Origin: DATIHT01 sp035480415
GTDB lineage: Bacteria; Patescibacteriota; Microgenomatia; Curtissbacterales; GWA2-41-24
Direction: 5' to 3'
DNA: 15,147 bases
NCBI GenBank assembly: GCA_035480415.1
Contig: DATIHT010000061.1
Coordinates: 1 to 15,147, forward strand
Below, piece by piece: positions 1 through 7,211 of this stretch; position 1 is the stretch's first letter; each line of letters begins with the position of its first letter. The position numbers and the translations under genes are program-made. The notes under the pieces are model-generated. The model was not told the DNA's origin. It saw nothing but the letters and a program-made list of their open reading frames with translations, and ran no database searches.

Positions 1-295
1 AAACTCCCACAAAAACACGCACAATATCTTCGGAAACCTCCAGGAGACCGTTTTCTATTGGAAACTCAAACTTCTTACCGGCAAGATCGAAAATCGTTAT
101 TTTTTCCTTCACCAAACTGATAAAATTTTCGTGCCTGGGCAGAATATCAAAAGGCCCCACAGAATTTTTAGAAGAAACCGACCTTGCGCTACCCTGATAA
201 AACACCTTGGCAGAAGAAGCAACGGAAACGTCAAGCTCGAGTTTGCCACTTGGTTTGGGAGAAATAGTTGTAGGCTGAGGTACGTTAGTTGCCAT
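1..295 (-). CDS. atpC: F-type ATP synthase epsilon subunit, partial (3' end outside window)
   Basis: The first 98 codons of an epsilon-subunit gene run off the left edge. Residues 18-98 match the epsilon N-terminal beta-sandwich: a KLELDVSVAS opening strand, then the signature GPFDILPRHENFISLV at about 47-62, and ENGLLEVSEDIVRVFV near the edge. In F1 this domain binds gamma and the c-ring, and the C-terminal helices (not visible here) can inhibit ATP hydrolysis. About 17 extra residues, rich in T, P and S, precede the first strand. The ATG at 295 is the only upstream methionine and has no Shine-Dalgarno. The gene follows atpD after 54 bp, most of it a 9-bp-period array, which fits the normal beta-epsilon order. 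Family assignment is firm; whether the C-terminal helices exist cannot be seen. Confidence 0.85.
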   Translation of the reverse strand, partial: MATNVPQPTTISPKPSGKLELDVSVASSAKVFYQGSARSVSSKNSVGPFDILPRHENFISLVKEKITIFDLAGKKFEFPIENGLLEVSEDIVRVFVGV

Positions 296-304
296 GGATA
301 TTTT

Positions 305-350
305 GGGACGTATAAGTCGTATATGTCATATAGGTCAAAATGGGACGTAT
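305..350. repeat. Degenerate 9-bp tandem array between atpD and atpC
   Basis: Five units read GGGACGTAT, AAGTCGTAT, ATGTCATAT, AGGTCAAAA and (after one extra base) GGGACGTAT. The consensus is close to GGTCnTATA, the same as the array at the other end of atpD (1770-1805). It fills the beta-epsilon gap and touches the atpD stop codon. Confidence 0.75.
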
Positions 351-1819
351 CACTTTCCCAACTCTGCCAGGTTCCCGATTCCGGCAAGCTTGGCGTCGTC
401 GACCAGATCTAACTTGCCGGTTACGATTTCCCAAACATCACGGACTACATCTTCGCGTTTAACATATTTTCCCCGCTTACCCGTAAATTCCTGAATTACA
501 AAAAAGTTTTGGGACATATAATTTGTAAGTTTTTTGGCACGATGGTAAACAATCCTGTTTTCGTTAGAAAGCTCGCCTTCTCCAACTATGGAAACGATTC
601 TTTCCAAATCTGCCGATTGTTTAAGCAACTTTTGTGCCTCGATTATCGTATCGTAGTGAAATTTACCAACAACAGCAGGGTCTATAACAGCAGAAGTTGA
701 AGCCAAAAGATCCACAGCCGGATACCTGCCACCTTCGGCAACTGCACGCGACAAAACCACGATAGAATCCAGATACGGAAACGCACTTTGGACTGCTTTG
801 TCGGAAGTGTCATCGGAAGGCAAATAAATAGCCTCGACGCAAGTGATTGCACCCTTTTTTGTAGAAGCGATTCTTTCCTGAAAAGAAGCCATTTCCGAAT
901 CCAAAGTTGCCTGATAGCCGTCTTCGGAAGGTATCATGTTCATCTGCGTAGAAAGCTCGTTACCTGCCTGCACAAACCTGTACAAGTTGTCCACGAAAAA
1001 CAAAACGTCAACACCAAGTTCGTCGCGGAAATATTCGGCCATGGTAACTGCACTAAACCCAACCCTAAACCTAACCGCTGCGTTTTCGTTCATCTGACCA
1101 AAAACCAGTGACACTTTGTCCAAAACTTTGTTGAATTCCAAAAGATCGTAAAGTTCTTTTCCCTCACGAATACGCTCTCCAATACCGGAAAACACCGAAA
1201 GTCCTTTATGGAAAGAGGCAATATTGTGGATGAGTTCTGTTAAAAGTACGCTTTTGCCAATTCCGGCGCCGCCTATAAAACCTATTTTGCCGCCGCGGGT
1301 TACCGGCGCAAAGAAATCCAAAGCTTTAATGCCGGTTTCGAAAATTATTTTTCTGCTGGTAACCTGGCCAATATCCGGACTTTCCGAATAGATTGGCTTA
1401 CTAAGCTTTGCGTTAATCGGGCCTTTTTTGTCTACAGGCTGGCCAAAAACATTCATAATTCTCCCCAGAGTCTCCCGGCCAACCGGAACCATAATAGGTG
1501 CACCGGTATCAACTACCTGTGCGCCGCGAAACAATTTAAAAGTTGGCGTCATTACAAAACAGATCAAGTTACCAGCAGCAGAAACAGAAATAACTTCCAT
1601 AACAATTTGCTCATCATCAACCAGGGCAAGAATATTGTGTAAATCCGGCTTAACATCTAAAAATTCAACTTCGCAAACCTGACCGTTTACAGAAAGGACG
1701 GTACCCATAGTTTTTGGAGGCTCAAAATCGAACAGTTGTTTATCTGTTGAAGCACCTTCTTGTTTTTTAATAGGTCTTATTGGTCTTATAGGTCCCATAG
1801 GTCTTATTTTCCTTCCCAT
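350..1819 (-). CDS. atpD: F-type ATP synthase beta subunit (catalytic)
   Basis: This is the catalytic subunit of F1 and hydrolyses or makes ATP. Key residues are present: Walker A GGAGIGKS at 183-190, the catalytic glutamate in GERIREG (E215), Walker B aspartate in FFVDNLYRF (D277), the adenine-side tyrosine in AIYLPSDD (Y332), and the late motifs YPAVDLLASTS and SQNFFVIQEFTG. Length is 489, about 20-30 more than usual, because a 37-residue tail precedes the usual first strand (MGTVLSVNGQ). The tail includes RPMGPIRPIRPIKK, encoded by a 9-bp array. The ATG at 1819 is supported by AGGAG seven bases upstream, so the tail should be translated. The DELSEED lever motif reads GELSNEN (415-421), with fewer acidic residues. 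The start overlaps atpG by 16 bp, suggesting coupled translation. Confidence 0.96.
   Translation of the reverse strand: MGRKIRPMGPIRPIRPIKKQEGASTDKQLFDFEPPKTMGTVLSVNGQVCEVEFLDVKPDLHNILALVDDEQIVMEVISVSAAGNLICFVMTPTFKLFRGAQVVDTGAPIMVPVGRETLGRIMNVFGQPVDKKGPINAKLSKPIYSESPDIGQVTSRKIIFETGIKALDFFAPVTRGGKIGFIGGAGIGKSVLLTELIHNIASFHKGLSVFSGIGERIREGKELYDLLEFNKVLDKVSLVFGQMNENAAVRFRVGFSAVTMAEYFRDELGVDVLFFVDNLYRFVQAGNELSTQMNMIPSEDGYQATLDSEMASFQERIASTKKGAITCVEAIYLPSDDTSDKAVQSAFPYLDSIVVLSRAVAEGGRYPAVDLLASTSAVIDPAVVGKFHYDTIIEAQKLLKQSADLERIVSIVGEGELSNENRIVYHRAKKLTNYMSQNFFVIQEFTGKRGKYVKREDVVRDVWEIVTGKLDLVDDAKLAGIGNLAELGK
1770..1805. repeat. 9-bp tandem array encoding the AtpD N-terminal tail
   Basis: Four in-phase units: ATAGGTCTT, ATTGGTCTT, ATAGGTCCC, ATAGGTCTT. 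On the minus strand they encode the RPI/GPI/RPI/RPI part of the beta-subunit tail. The unit matches the array on the other side of atpD. Confidence 0.85.
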
Positions 1820-2670
1820 AATGAAACTCCTGAGAATGAGTTTAGCATCTTCTTATTTGAGGCTCTCCTTCCTGCAATTACGGCAGCAAGCGCGTTTTGT
1901 TTAATATATTTTTCGATAGTTTGTGTGGCCTCATCCATGACCGTCAGCCTGGAAGAATACTTTGCAAGCATGGATTCCAGTTGTTTTTGCTTAAAAAGAA
2001 TACCAATAATCTGGCCTTCGAAATAAGTCATAACTTCTTTGGCGCTGGGCTCAAACATATATCTTTTCTTGCCTGCAAGCGATTCTTCGGCTGTAATACC
2101 ACCCGAAATATCTTCAATCTGAGGGACCTGCACTAAAACACTTTGGAACCTGGGGTAAACTAAAAAAACTTTTTCATATTTGGTAACAAGATCCACAATC
2201 GGCTTGATCTCGGAATCTTTCACTTCAAAATCTTCAAGAGGAAAATACGAAAAATCGAACCTTGGCCTGGCACCTGCTGCCAGATATCTGCCAATTGTGC
2301 CGCAAACCACTTTATCGCAATCAACTTTGTTTATAAGCTGCAAAAAAACTTTGTAAGTCTGAAAAATTACGCCACCAAGAAGGCTGTGATTACCCGAAAT
2401 TAAGACCACTGCCGTTTTTTGGTTTTTATGAATATAGTCAATCTCCTTTTGCCTTTCCTTCTTGTTGGGAATTGCCAAAACCTGAGCCAAATACGCTGCC
2501 TTTGCAAGTTTGTAAATTTCCTCAACACCCGAAAGAAATTCGCGCGTCGAAAGAACTGCGGCTCTAATTTCCTGCATTTTGGCAACCGCAACATCTTCGT
2601 ACGTCTGGGTCATCTCCTTCATAGAAAGAAGATCTTCCCTGTCTTTTTCTAGTTCTTTTTTAGCCTGCAT
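1804..2670 (-). CDS. atpG: F-type ATP synthase gamma subunit (central stalk)
   Basis: At 288 residues the length is typical for gamma, the rotor shaft inside the alpha3-beta3 hexamer. The N-terminal helix contains MKEMTQTYEDVAVAKMQEIRAA (written here as one stretch of pattern: MT.TYE.VA.AKM), corresponding to the K(I/M)T.AM.MVA..KM pattern. VVLISGNHSLLGG (88-100) replaces the usual S.DRGLCGG strand-turn. The C-terminal helix (about 235-288) contains SSRLTVMDEAT and ends divergently (SGVSLWEGK). Divergence is stronger than in alpha or beta. The gene follows atpA after 164 bp that hold an interspersed repeat, and overlaps atpD by 16 bp. The ATG at 2670 has only AT-rich sequence upstream and no ribosome-binding site. 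Identity is supported by both sequence and position. Confidence 0.92.
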   Translation of the reverse strand: MQAKKELEKDREDLLSMKEMTQTYEDVAVAKMQEIRAAVLSTREFLSGVEEIYKLAKAAYLAQVLAIPNKKERQKEIDYIHKNQKTAVVLISGNHSLLGGVIFQTYKVFLQLINKVDCDKVVCGTIGRYLAAGARPRFDFSYFPLEDFEVKDSEIKPIVDLVTKYEKVFLVYPRFQSVLVQVPQIEDISGGITAEESLAGKKRYMFEPSAKEVMTYFEGQIIGILFKQKQLESMLAKYSSRLTVMDEATQTIEKYIKQNALAAVIAGRRASNKKMLNSFSGVSLWEGK

Positions 2671-2676
2671 ACAAAT

Positions 2677-2832
2677 TAATTTTTAATTTACAATTTACAA
2701 TTTTTAATGAATTTGGTCTCGTTTTCTTACGAAAAGCAATGATTTAATTTTTAAAAGTTTAGTAAATTGAAAATTGAGATTTGAATGAAAATTTAAACTT
2801 TAGTTCTTGTGAAACATTAATTTAAAATTTAA
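2677..2832. repeat. AT-rich interspersed repeat, copy 1 (atpA-atpG gap)
   Basis: This copy fills nearly the whole gap between atpA and atpG. Its left 38 bp (2677-2714) are identical to 5173-5210, and its right part (about 2745-2832) is nearly identical to about 5217-5301, in the same orientation. The middle differs: about 29 bp here, including TTTTC-TTAC-GAAAA, against about 9 bp in the other copy. Inverted arms AAAGTTTA (2754-2761) and TAAACTTT (2794-2801) could fold. It contains no gene. Confidence 0.85.
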
Positions 2833-2834
2833 AA

Positions 2835-4445
2835 TTACTTTTGTGCCGCCTCCACCGGCTTTGTTTGTGCTTGTTGCGGCTGTGCAATTGGAGCAACAGG
2901 CACGGGTATTTCTATTCCACAAATCTTTGCAACTTCCGGTGCTTTTTCTCCAACTGTTTTTACAAACTTAGTAAAAAGAGCACTATCTATAGATTTAGAA
3001 ACGTCTGCAAGCAAATTTTTCATCTTACCGGAATCATATGCTTTCATAATTTTTTCCTTATGCTCAGCAATTTCAACAGGCGTAGAATTGTTCCAAAATC
3101 CTGTAGTTAATAATTGGACCAAAAGGAGTTGAATAACCCTTGGAACCAAGACATCGTTACCCTGGTCAAAAACCGCATTTAGTCGTTCACCCGCAACAAT
3201 ATCCCGCCTTGTTGCCTCTAAAAGTTCGACTCCAAACTTGGCAACCGAAACCGCCTTTGTGTAGGCAAACATAACCTCACGCACCTTTTCCGCAAGTTCA
3301 CGCTCTATTGTGTTTTGAGTTTGCTTACCAACCCTGGTTACCGATATTCCAATATTCACAGCCGGCCTTAAACCTTCCTGGAATTTATTGGTGTCAAAAA
3401 ATATATGGCCGTCTGTCATCGACATCAGATTCGTTTGAATATAACCAGTAAAATCCGAGCCGATTGTCTCAACAACAGGCAAACAGGTAATACTACCTGT
3501 ATTGCCTTTTATTTTTAAGGTAAGTGTCTCCCCTTCTTTTCCTTTCGTACTTTTTGAACTTTCCGTACCTTCCACCAAAAATCTGCCGGCTCTTTCCAAT
3601 AAATGCGAGTGCATGTAGAAAATATCGCCGGGATAGCCATCACGGCCGGGCATTCTGCGCGAAAGAATCGAAAGTTCACGATAGTACTTTGCGTGCCGGG
3701 ATATTTCGTCCATAACCACCAAAACATCCAAACCCTGGGTTTTAAGAAATTCGGCATAAGACATTGCACAAAATGGCGCCATATAAATAAGACTGCTAGG
3801 GGTAGAAGATGGTGCTGCAATAATTATGGTTTTTGAAAGTGCTCCAAGTTTTGCCAGTTTTTCAGCAGCAGACGCAAGATCACTTTTTTTCTTTCCGATG
3901 GCAACATAAATACACGCACTGCCAAGTTGCACTTGCCTTGCAATTGCCTGCAGCAAAAAACTAGTTTTCCCCGTTTTCTGATCCCCTATTATCAGTTGTC
4001 TCTGACCCTTACCTATAGGTATCAAAAGGTCTATTAATGTAACACCTGTTTCCAGATTTTCGTCTATTCGCACCCTGTCTATAATGTCCGGGGCAGGAGC
4101 TTCCAGATTCATTTTTATAGACTTTTTAAAATCCCCCCTGCCGTCAACAGGATCGCCAAAAACATCTACAGTTCTGCCAAGTGCATCCATAGAAACTGTG
4201 GCCATCAAAGTCTCGTTGGACCTGGCAACCATCATACCTGCGTTGACTGCAACATTTGATAAGAGAAGAATTTCTGTAGAATCTTCACCAACCGAATAAA
4301 CCAAACCTATCGTGTCGTTTTCAAAAATTACTTTTTCCCAAATTTTGGCACCCGCCAAACCCGAGCAGTAAACTATAACCCCGCGTGAACCGGTAACATT
4401 TCCAACTTCACCAACAGATTTTAGATAATCTTCAAAGGCAGACAT
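2835..4445 (-). CDS. atpA: F-type ATP synthase alpha subunit
   Basis: The non-catalytic nucleotide-binding F1 subunit, 536 residues. Visible landmarks are PIGKGQRQLIIGDQKTGKTS ending in Walker A (154-162), YVAIGKKKS, VVMDEISRHA (Walker B region), the RRMPGRDGYPGDIFYMHSHL stretch, and the arginine finger R371 in GISVTRVG. The N-terminus before the first beta-strand is shorter than in typical alpha; that is the part that normally binds the delta N-terminal domain. A small insertion near residues 291-303 (ESSKSTKGK) is encoded by a 9-bp array. The C-terminus ends in a P/Q-rich tail (PVPVAPIAQPQQAQTKP). A possible leaderless promoter lies just upstream. The PAS gene diverges from it across a 97-bp gap. 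Confidence 0.96.
   Translation of the reverse strand: MSAFEDYLKSVGEVGNVTGSRGVIVYCSGLAGAKIWEKVIFENDTIGLVYSVGEDSTEILLLSNVAVNAGMMVARSNETLMATVSMDALGRTVDVFGDPVDGRGDFKKSIKMNLEAPAPDIIDRVRIDENLETGVTLIDLLIPIGKGQRQLIIGDQKTGKTSFLLQAIARQVQLGSACIYVAIGKKKSDLASAAEKLAKLGALSKTIIIAAPSSTPSSLIYMAPFCAMSYAEFLKTQGLDVLVVMDEISRHAKYYRELSILSRRMPGRDGYPGDIFYMHSHLLERAGRFLVEGTESSKSTKGKEGETLTLKIKGNTGSITCLPVVETIGSDFTGYIQTNLMSMTDGHIFFDTNKFQEGLRPAVNIGISVTRVGKQTQNTIERELAEKVREVMFAYTKAVSVAKFGVELLEATRRDIVAGERLNAVFDQGNDVLVPRVIQLLLVQLLTTGFWNNSTPVEIAEHKEKIMKAYDSGKMKNLLADVSKSIDSALFTKFVKTVGEKAPEVAKICGIEIPVPVAPIAQPQQAQTKPVEAAQK
3541..3576. repeat. 9-bp tandem array inside atpA
   Basis: Units CCTTTCGTA, CTTTTTGAA, CTTTCCGTA, CCTTCCACC encode a small low-complexity insertion (about residues 291-303) in a loop of the alpha subunit, just before the conserved GNTGSITCLPVVET segment. 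Confidence 0.6.
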
Positions 4446-4454
4446 TGTATAAAC

Positions 4455-4483
4455 AAGATACGGAAACTTTTGACTTTTTACAA
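4455..4483 (-). promoter_or_regulatory. Candidate atpA promoter
   Basis: On the minus strand, TTGTAA (4483-4478), 17 bp, then TATCTT (4460-4455), ending 9 bases before the atpA ATG. Each box matches consensus at four of six positions. The spacing to the start codon implies little or no leader, as at several other genes here. It overlaps the divergent PAS promoter. Confidence 0.4.
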
Positions 4484-4498
4484 GCCATACACAATACT
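4470..4498 (+). promoter_or_regulatory. Candidate promoter of the PAS gene
   Basis: TTGACT (4470-4475), a 17-bp spacer and AATACT (4493-4498). The start codon lies 45 bp downstream, so this transcript would have a short leader, unlike the leaderless arrangement elsewhere in the window. Confidence 0.45.
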
Positions 4499-4542
4499 AG
4501 ATATTAAACCTATCAACTATAAACTAATAACTACCGACTAAC

Positions 4543-5175
4543 ATGGCCGAAGACTTATTTCAAAAAACTCTAACTGCACTCATCCAAAACCAGATTAAAA
4601 CTGCAGGGAAAGATGCAACTCTTGCCAAAATCCAAAAAATAAAAGGCTTGCAGATCAAAATGGACGGTAGCGTTGAGGCACTAACCGGCAATGTCGACGA
4701 GGTTTTAAAAGAAGTACTGGAAGCTTTTACAGATGCAGGTAGCAAAACAACCGCAGAAGCAGTAATCCAGGCCAAACAGGTCCAGGCAGAAGAATTAAAA
4801 CAAAAGGTAGAAATTGGCTGGCAGGAAGTTTCCAGGGAAAAAGCCCAGTTAACATCGGCACTCGAATTTCTACCTATGGCTTTTATCACAACAGACGCCA
4901 ATCTAAAAGTTACCTATCAAAACCCGGCAACTGCAAGAGTACTTGGGTTAAATAACCAAAACGGCTGGAACATCGAGCAAATTCAGGAATACCTAACAAA
5001 CGGCTACATGATAAAAGTAGAATGCGAAAAATGTGCCAAAGTTGGGCTTGCGCTGCCCCCAACAGATGTGGATTTTAAACACAAACGCCTGCGTATTTTC
5101 ATCTCCCCCATAAAAACCTTTACTAAAACACTAGACGTAACGGGTTTTGCGATATTGATAGAGGAACTCAAATAA
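4543..5175 (+). CDS. PAS-domain sensor protein with a small N-terminal domain, no kinase
   Basis: 210 residues, soluble. Residues about 101-210 look like a PAS fold: a helix EKAQLTSALEFLPMAFI, then TTDANLKVTYQNPATARVLGL, the typical 'what is seen / NpA...lG' pattern, and a final strand FAILIEELK. No kinase, cyclase or HTH domain follows, so it must act through a partner. Residues 1-80 form a helical domain that resembles the 93-residue protein at 7212-7493 (shared pattern: G..A...K..GL, V...GN..EVL, G..). A linker helix (80-100) joins the two. It lies between atpA and a two-component operon, on the opposite strand to both. The ligand is unknown. The ATG at 4543 has no clear ribosome-binding site. 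Confidence 0.75.
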   Translation: MAEDLFQKTLTALIQNQIKTAGKDATLAKIQKIKGLQIKMDGSVEALTGNVDEVLKEVLEAFTDAGSKTTAEAVIQAKQVQAEELKQKVEIGWQEVSREKAQLTSALEFLPMAFITTDANLKVTYQNPATARVLGLNNQNGWNIEQIQEYLTNGYMIKVECEKCAKVGLALPPTDVDFKHKRLRIFISPIKTFTKTLDVTGFAILIEELK

Positions 5176-5301
5176 TTTTTAATTTACAATTTACAATTTT
5201 TAATGAATTTTTAATGAATTAATTTTCAAAAGTTTAATAAATTGAAAATTGAGATTTGAATGAAAATTTAAACTTTAGTTGTTGTGAAACATTAATTTAA
5301 A
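5173..5301. repeat. AT-rich interspersed repeat, copy 2 (PAS gene-response regulator gap)
   Basis: Second copy of the element at 2677-2832, same orientation, with a shorter middle. It starts at the stop codon of the PAS gene and fills most of the gap to the convergent response-regulator gene. No gene is seen in it. Confidence 0.85.
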
Positions 5302-5318
5302 ATTGAAAATTTGAAGGT

Positions 5319-5690
5319 CTATCCTATGTACTTCTTCACAGTCTCCAGAAGAATCCCAGGGTCGATATCCGATTTTACCAAAGTCTCGATAGCACCAAGC
5401 TGAGCTGCTTCTTCTATAACCGGGTCGTGAGAAAGGTTGGTTAAAACTACAACCGGACCGTTCTTAACATCCGGCGGCTGTTTTTTAAGCTCGCGTAAAA
5501 TACCCAAGCCGTCTAATTTAGGAAGCATAATATCCAAAAGTACCAGGGCATAACCGCCTTCTCTGGCCATTGCCAAGCCCTGCATACCATCAACAGCAGA
5601 CTGAACGTCGTACCCCGCAGAAAGAAGTGCTTCTTCGTAAGCTTCTCTAACTAACTGGTCGTCTTCTACAAATAAAATTTTTGATTTCAT
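5319..5690 (-). CDS. Single-domain response regulator (CheY-like receiver)
   Basis: 123 residues, one receiver domain and no output domain. Acidic pocket E9/D10/D11 (VEDD), phospho-acceptor D53 (LVLLDIMLPKLDG), switch threonine T84 (VVLTN) and lysine K106 (LVKSD) are all present, so phosphorylation by the adjacent kinase is expected. The frame is open further upstream to a TTG at 5741, but those 17 codons (DTFETFGTFETF) are simply a 9-bp array read through. The ATG at 5690 directly before KSKILFVEDD is the better start. Lacking an output domain, it probably acts by protein-protein contact. It follows the histidine kinase after a 102-bp gap made of two opposed 9-bp arrays. Confidence 0.92.
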   Translation of the reverse strand: MKSKILFVEDDQLVREAYEEALLSAGYDVQSAVDGMQGLAMAREGGYALVLLDIMLPKLDGLGILRELKKQPPDVKNGPVVVLTNLSHDPVIEEAAQLGAIETLVKSDIDPGILLETVKKYIG

Positions 5691-5694
5691 AATA

Positions 5695-5739
5695 AATGTT
5701 TCAAATGTACCAAACGTTTCAAAAGTATCAAATGCAAAC
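5695..5739. repeat. 9-bp tandem array upstream of the response regulator
   Basis: Five units in perfect phase: AATGTTTCA, AATGTACCA, AACGTTTCA, AAAGTATCA, AATGCAAAC. On the minus strand this is the TTTGnnACn family. It lies just upstream of the response-regulator ATG. Confidence 0.85.
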
Positions 5740-5754
5740 AATCCCTTTTGAAAC
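5716..5754. other. Inverted repeat formed by two opposed arrays
   Basis: GTTTCAAAAG (5716-5725) and CTTTTGAAAC (5745-5754) are perfect 10-bp inverted arms around a 19-base loop, made from the facing edges of two arrays. In the kinase-regulator transcript this could form a stem-loop. There is no T-run on the minus strand, so it is not called a terminator. Confidence 0.55.
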
Positions 5755-5781
5755 TTTTGAGGCTTTTGTTACTTTTGCTGC
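5746..5781. repeat. 9-bp tandem array downstream of the histidine kinase
   Basis: Four units in phase: TTTTGAAAC, TTTTGAGGC, TTTTGTTAC, TTTTGCTGC. This is the same TTTGnnAC family as the neighbouring array at 5695-5739 but in the opposite orientation. Confidence 0.85.
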
Positions 5782-5792
5782 TTCTCATGTTA

Positions 5793-7163
5793 TCACATCA
5801 ACAATCTTGTCTTCTCCAACTCCTTGGTATTTGCATTCTCCGTTGGTGCGTTTGCTTCTACTTGTCTGGCAAGTTCTGTACCAACAATTGGCAGGCTAAA
5901 GAAAAAAGTAGAACCTTTCCCAAGCCCCGGAGATTCTGCCCAAACACGACCTTTATGAAGAGCAATTAGGGATTTGGTGATAAAAAGGCCCAAACCGGTT
6001 CCCGCAGATTCGGCAATAGCCACATAAGAATTTTCCAGCCTGCCGAACTTTTTAAACAAACGCTGCATATCCTCATGGGCAATTCCCCGACCGGTGTCCG
6101 AAATCGAAGTAATTACGGTATCTCCTTCTTGCTTAAAGTTGATACCAATTGTGCCGCCTTTTTCTGTAAACTTGAGAGAGTTACCAACTATATTTATAAA
6201 TACTTCGCGAACTTTGTCCCTATCGCACAAAACTTTCTGTACTTCACCTTTGGAAACTGTTAATTTAATACCACGCTCTTGCGCTTTTGGTACAAGCTCT
6301 TCGTAAACTTCCAGGCCAAGATCGACAAGATCGACATCAGAAAGCCTCAGTGCGATTCTGCCGCCTTCGATTCTGGAAATGTTAAGCATATCGTTTACCA
6401 AACTTATCAAGCGTTCTGTAGACAAATACGCCCTGTCCAGATATCTCTTAAGGTCTGGGTTAAGGTTTTCCTTCTGACGGTTTAATGCCATCCACAAGAA
6501 ACTTTTTATGGCAGTCATCGGTGTGCGCAGTTCGTGAGATGCAACCGAAACGAAATCGTCTTTTAATTTATCCACATAGTGCAGCTTGGCGTTCATTTTA
6601 TAGACTTCCTGGGTAATTGCAGATAAAGATTTTTGAGTAGCCTGCAACCTGTATGTAAATGCCAGAAGATTTGTAAAAACTTCCAAAAATGCCAGCTCGT
6701 CTTCTGTGATTTCTGCCTGTAATCTTGGACAGGCAAGCACAATTACGCCAGCTAGGTGTCCGGAGACAAATACCGGAGACAAAACAACAGCTTTGATTAG
6801 CGCAAAATCTTTGTAAATGGGATCTATAAACCGCTTAATATCTTCAGAAACCACGATCTTATTACCCTCCAGCTGAACCTGAACACCGTCTTCTATTATG
6901 TGCTGGGGCAAAATGGCTTCGGATTGCTGGTTATATTCGTCTGGCCTAATTAAAGTTTGCTTGTCGTAAAAAGAAGATTTGGAAAGTTTGAGGTTAAGAT
7001 CCAAAAAAATAGCGCTGATGAAAATATAAGGAATCCCGGTTTCGCCAAGTTCGGAAAACGTTTCGCGGAACAGGACATCCATCAAAAGGCTATTGTCCTC
7101 GCAATCCAAAACTACCTGTTGCAGCTTTAAAAATACGGCTTGCTTAATATCCTTAGGCGACAT
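5793..7163 (-). CDS. Soluble GAF-domain sensor histidine kinase
   Basis: 456 residues, no membrane segment. Residues about 20-175 look like a GAF domain (IFISAIFLDL, then the AVVLSPVFVSGHLAGVIVLA core strands). A short helix leads to the HisKA H-box FVSVASHELRTPMTAIKSF with phospho-acceptor H210. The ATPase domain shows the N-box (INIVGNSLKFTEKGG, about 323-337), G1 DTGRGI (356-361), F-box LFKKFGR and G2 GTGLGLFITK (388-397). It should autophosphorylate H210 and pass the phosphate to the receiver encoded just downstream. It carries one of the few strong Shine-Dalgarno sites here (AGGGGAGG, 6 bases before ATG). The C-terminal tail (about 430-456) is low complexity. The cytoplasmic signal is unknown. 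Confidence 0.94.
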   Translation of the reverse strand: MSPKDIKQAVFLKLQQVVLDCEDNSLLMDVLFRETFSELGETGIPYIFISAIFLDLNLKLSKSSFYDKQTLIRPDEYNQQSEAILPQHIIEDGVQVQLEGNKIVVSEDIKRFIDPIYKDFALIKAVVLSPVFVSGHLAGVIVLACPRLQAEITEDELAFLEVFTNLLAFTYRLQATQKSLSAITQEVYKMNAKLHYVDKLKDDFVSVASHELRTPMTAIKSFLWMALNRQKENLNPDLKRYLDRAYLSTERLISLVNDMLNISRIEGGRIALRLSDVDLVDLGLEVYEELVPKAQERGIKLTVSKGEVQKVLCDRDKVREVFINIVGNSLKFTEKGGTIGINFKQEGDTVITSISDTGRGIAHEDMQRLFKKFGRLENSYVAIAESAGTGLGLFITKSLIALHKGRVWAESPGLGKGSTFFFSLPIVGTELARQVEANAPTENANTKELEKTRLLM

Positions 7164-7169
7164 AAAAAA

Positions 7170-7177
7170 CCTCCCCT
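7170..7177 (-). promoter_or_regulatory. Strong Shine-Dalgarno of the histidine kinase gene
   Basis: AGGGGAGG on the minus strand, 6 bases before the ATG at 7163. It directly abuts the dispersed repeat at 7178-7203. Strong sites are rare in this window (others: brnA, atpD). Confidence 0.7.
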
Positions 7178-7203
7178 GTCATGCTGAGCGTGGCGAAGAA
7201 TCT
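7178..7203. repeat. Dispersed 26-bp repeat (GTCATGCTGAGCG... type)
   Basis: The bases GTCATGCTGAGCG followed by TGGCGAAGAATCT match a short motif I recognise as dispersed in many unrelated bacterial genomes (general form GTCATnCTGAGCGnnGCGAAGnATCT). It sits in the 48-bp gap between the small unknown gene and the kinase gene. Only one arm is visible here. Confidence 0.65.
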
Positions 7204-7211
7204 ACCTCTCA

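Noticed and set aside
131..412. Plus-strand open frames opposite the atp genes
   Set aside because: They are antisense to well-supported conserved genes, lack promoters and show no family motif.
5691..5741. Longer response-regulator start at the TTG at 5741
   Set aside because: The extra residues (DTFETFGTFETF) are only the 9-bp array read through; a receiver domain starts directly after the ATG at 5690.
5716..5754. Rho-independent terminator after the histidine kinase
   Set aside because: The stem is AT-rich, and no T-run follows it in the direction of transcription.
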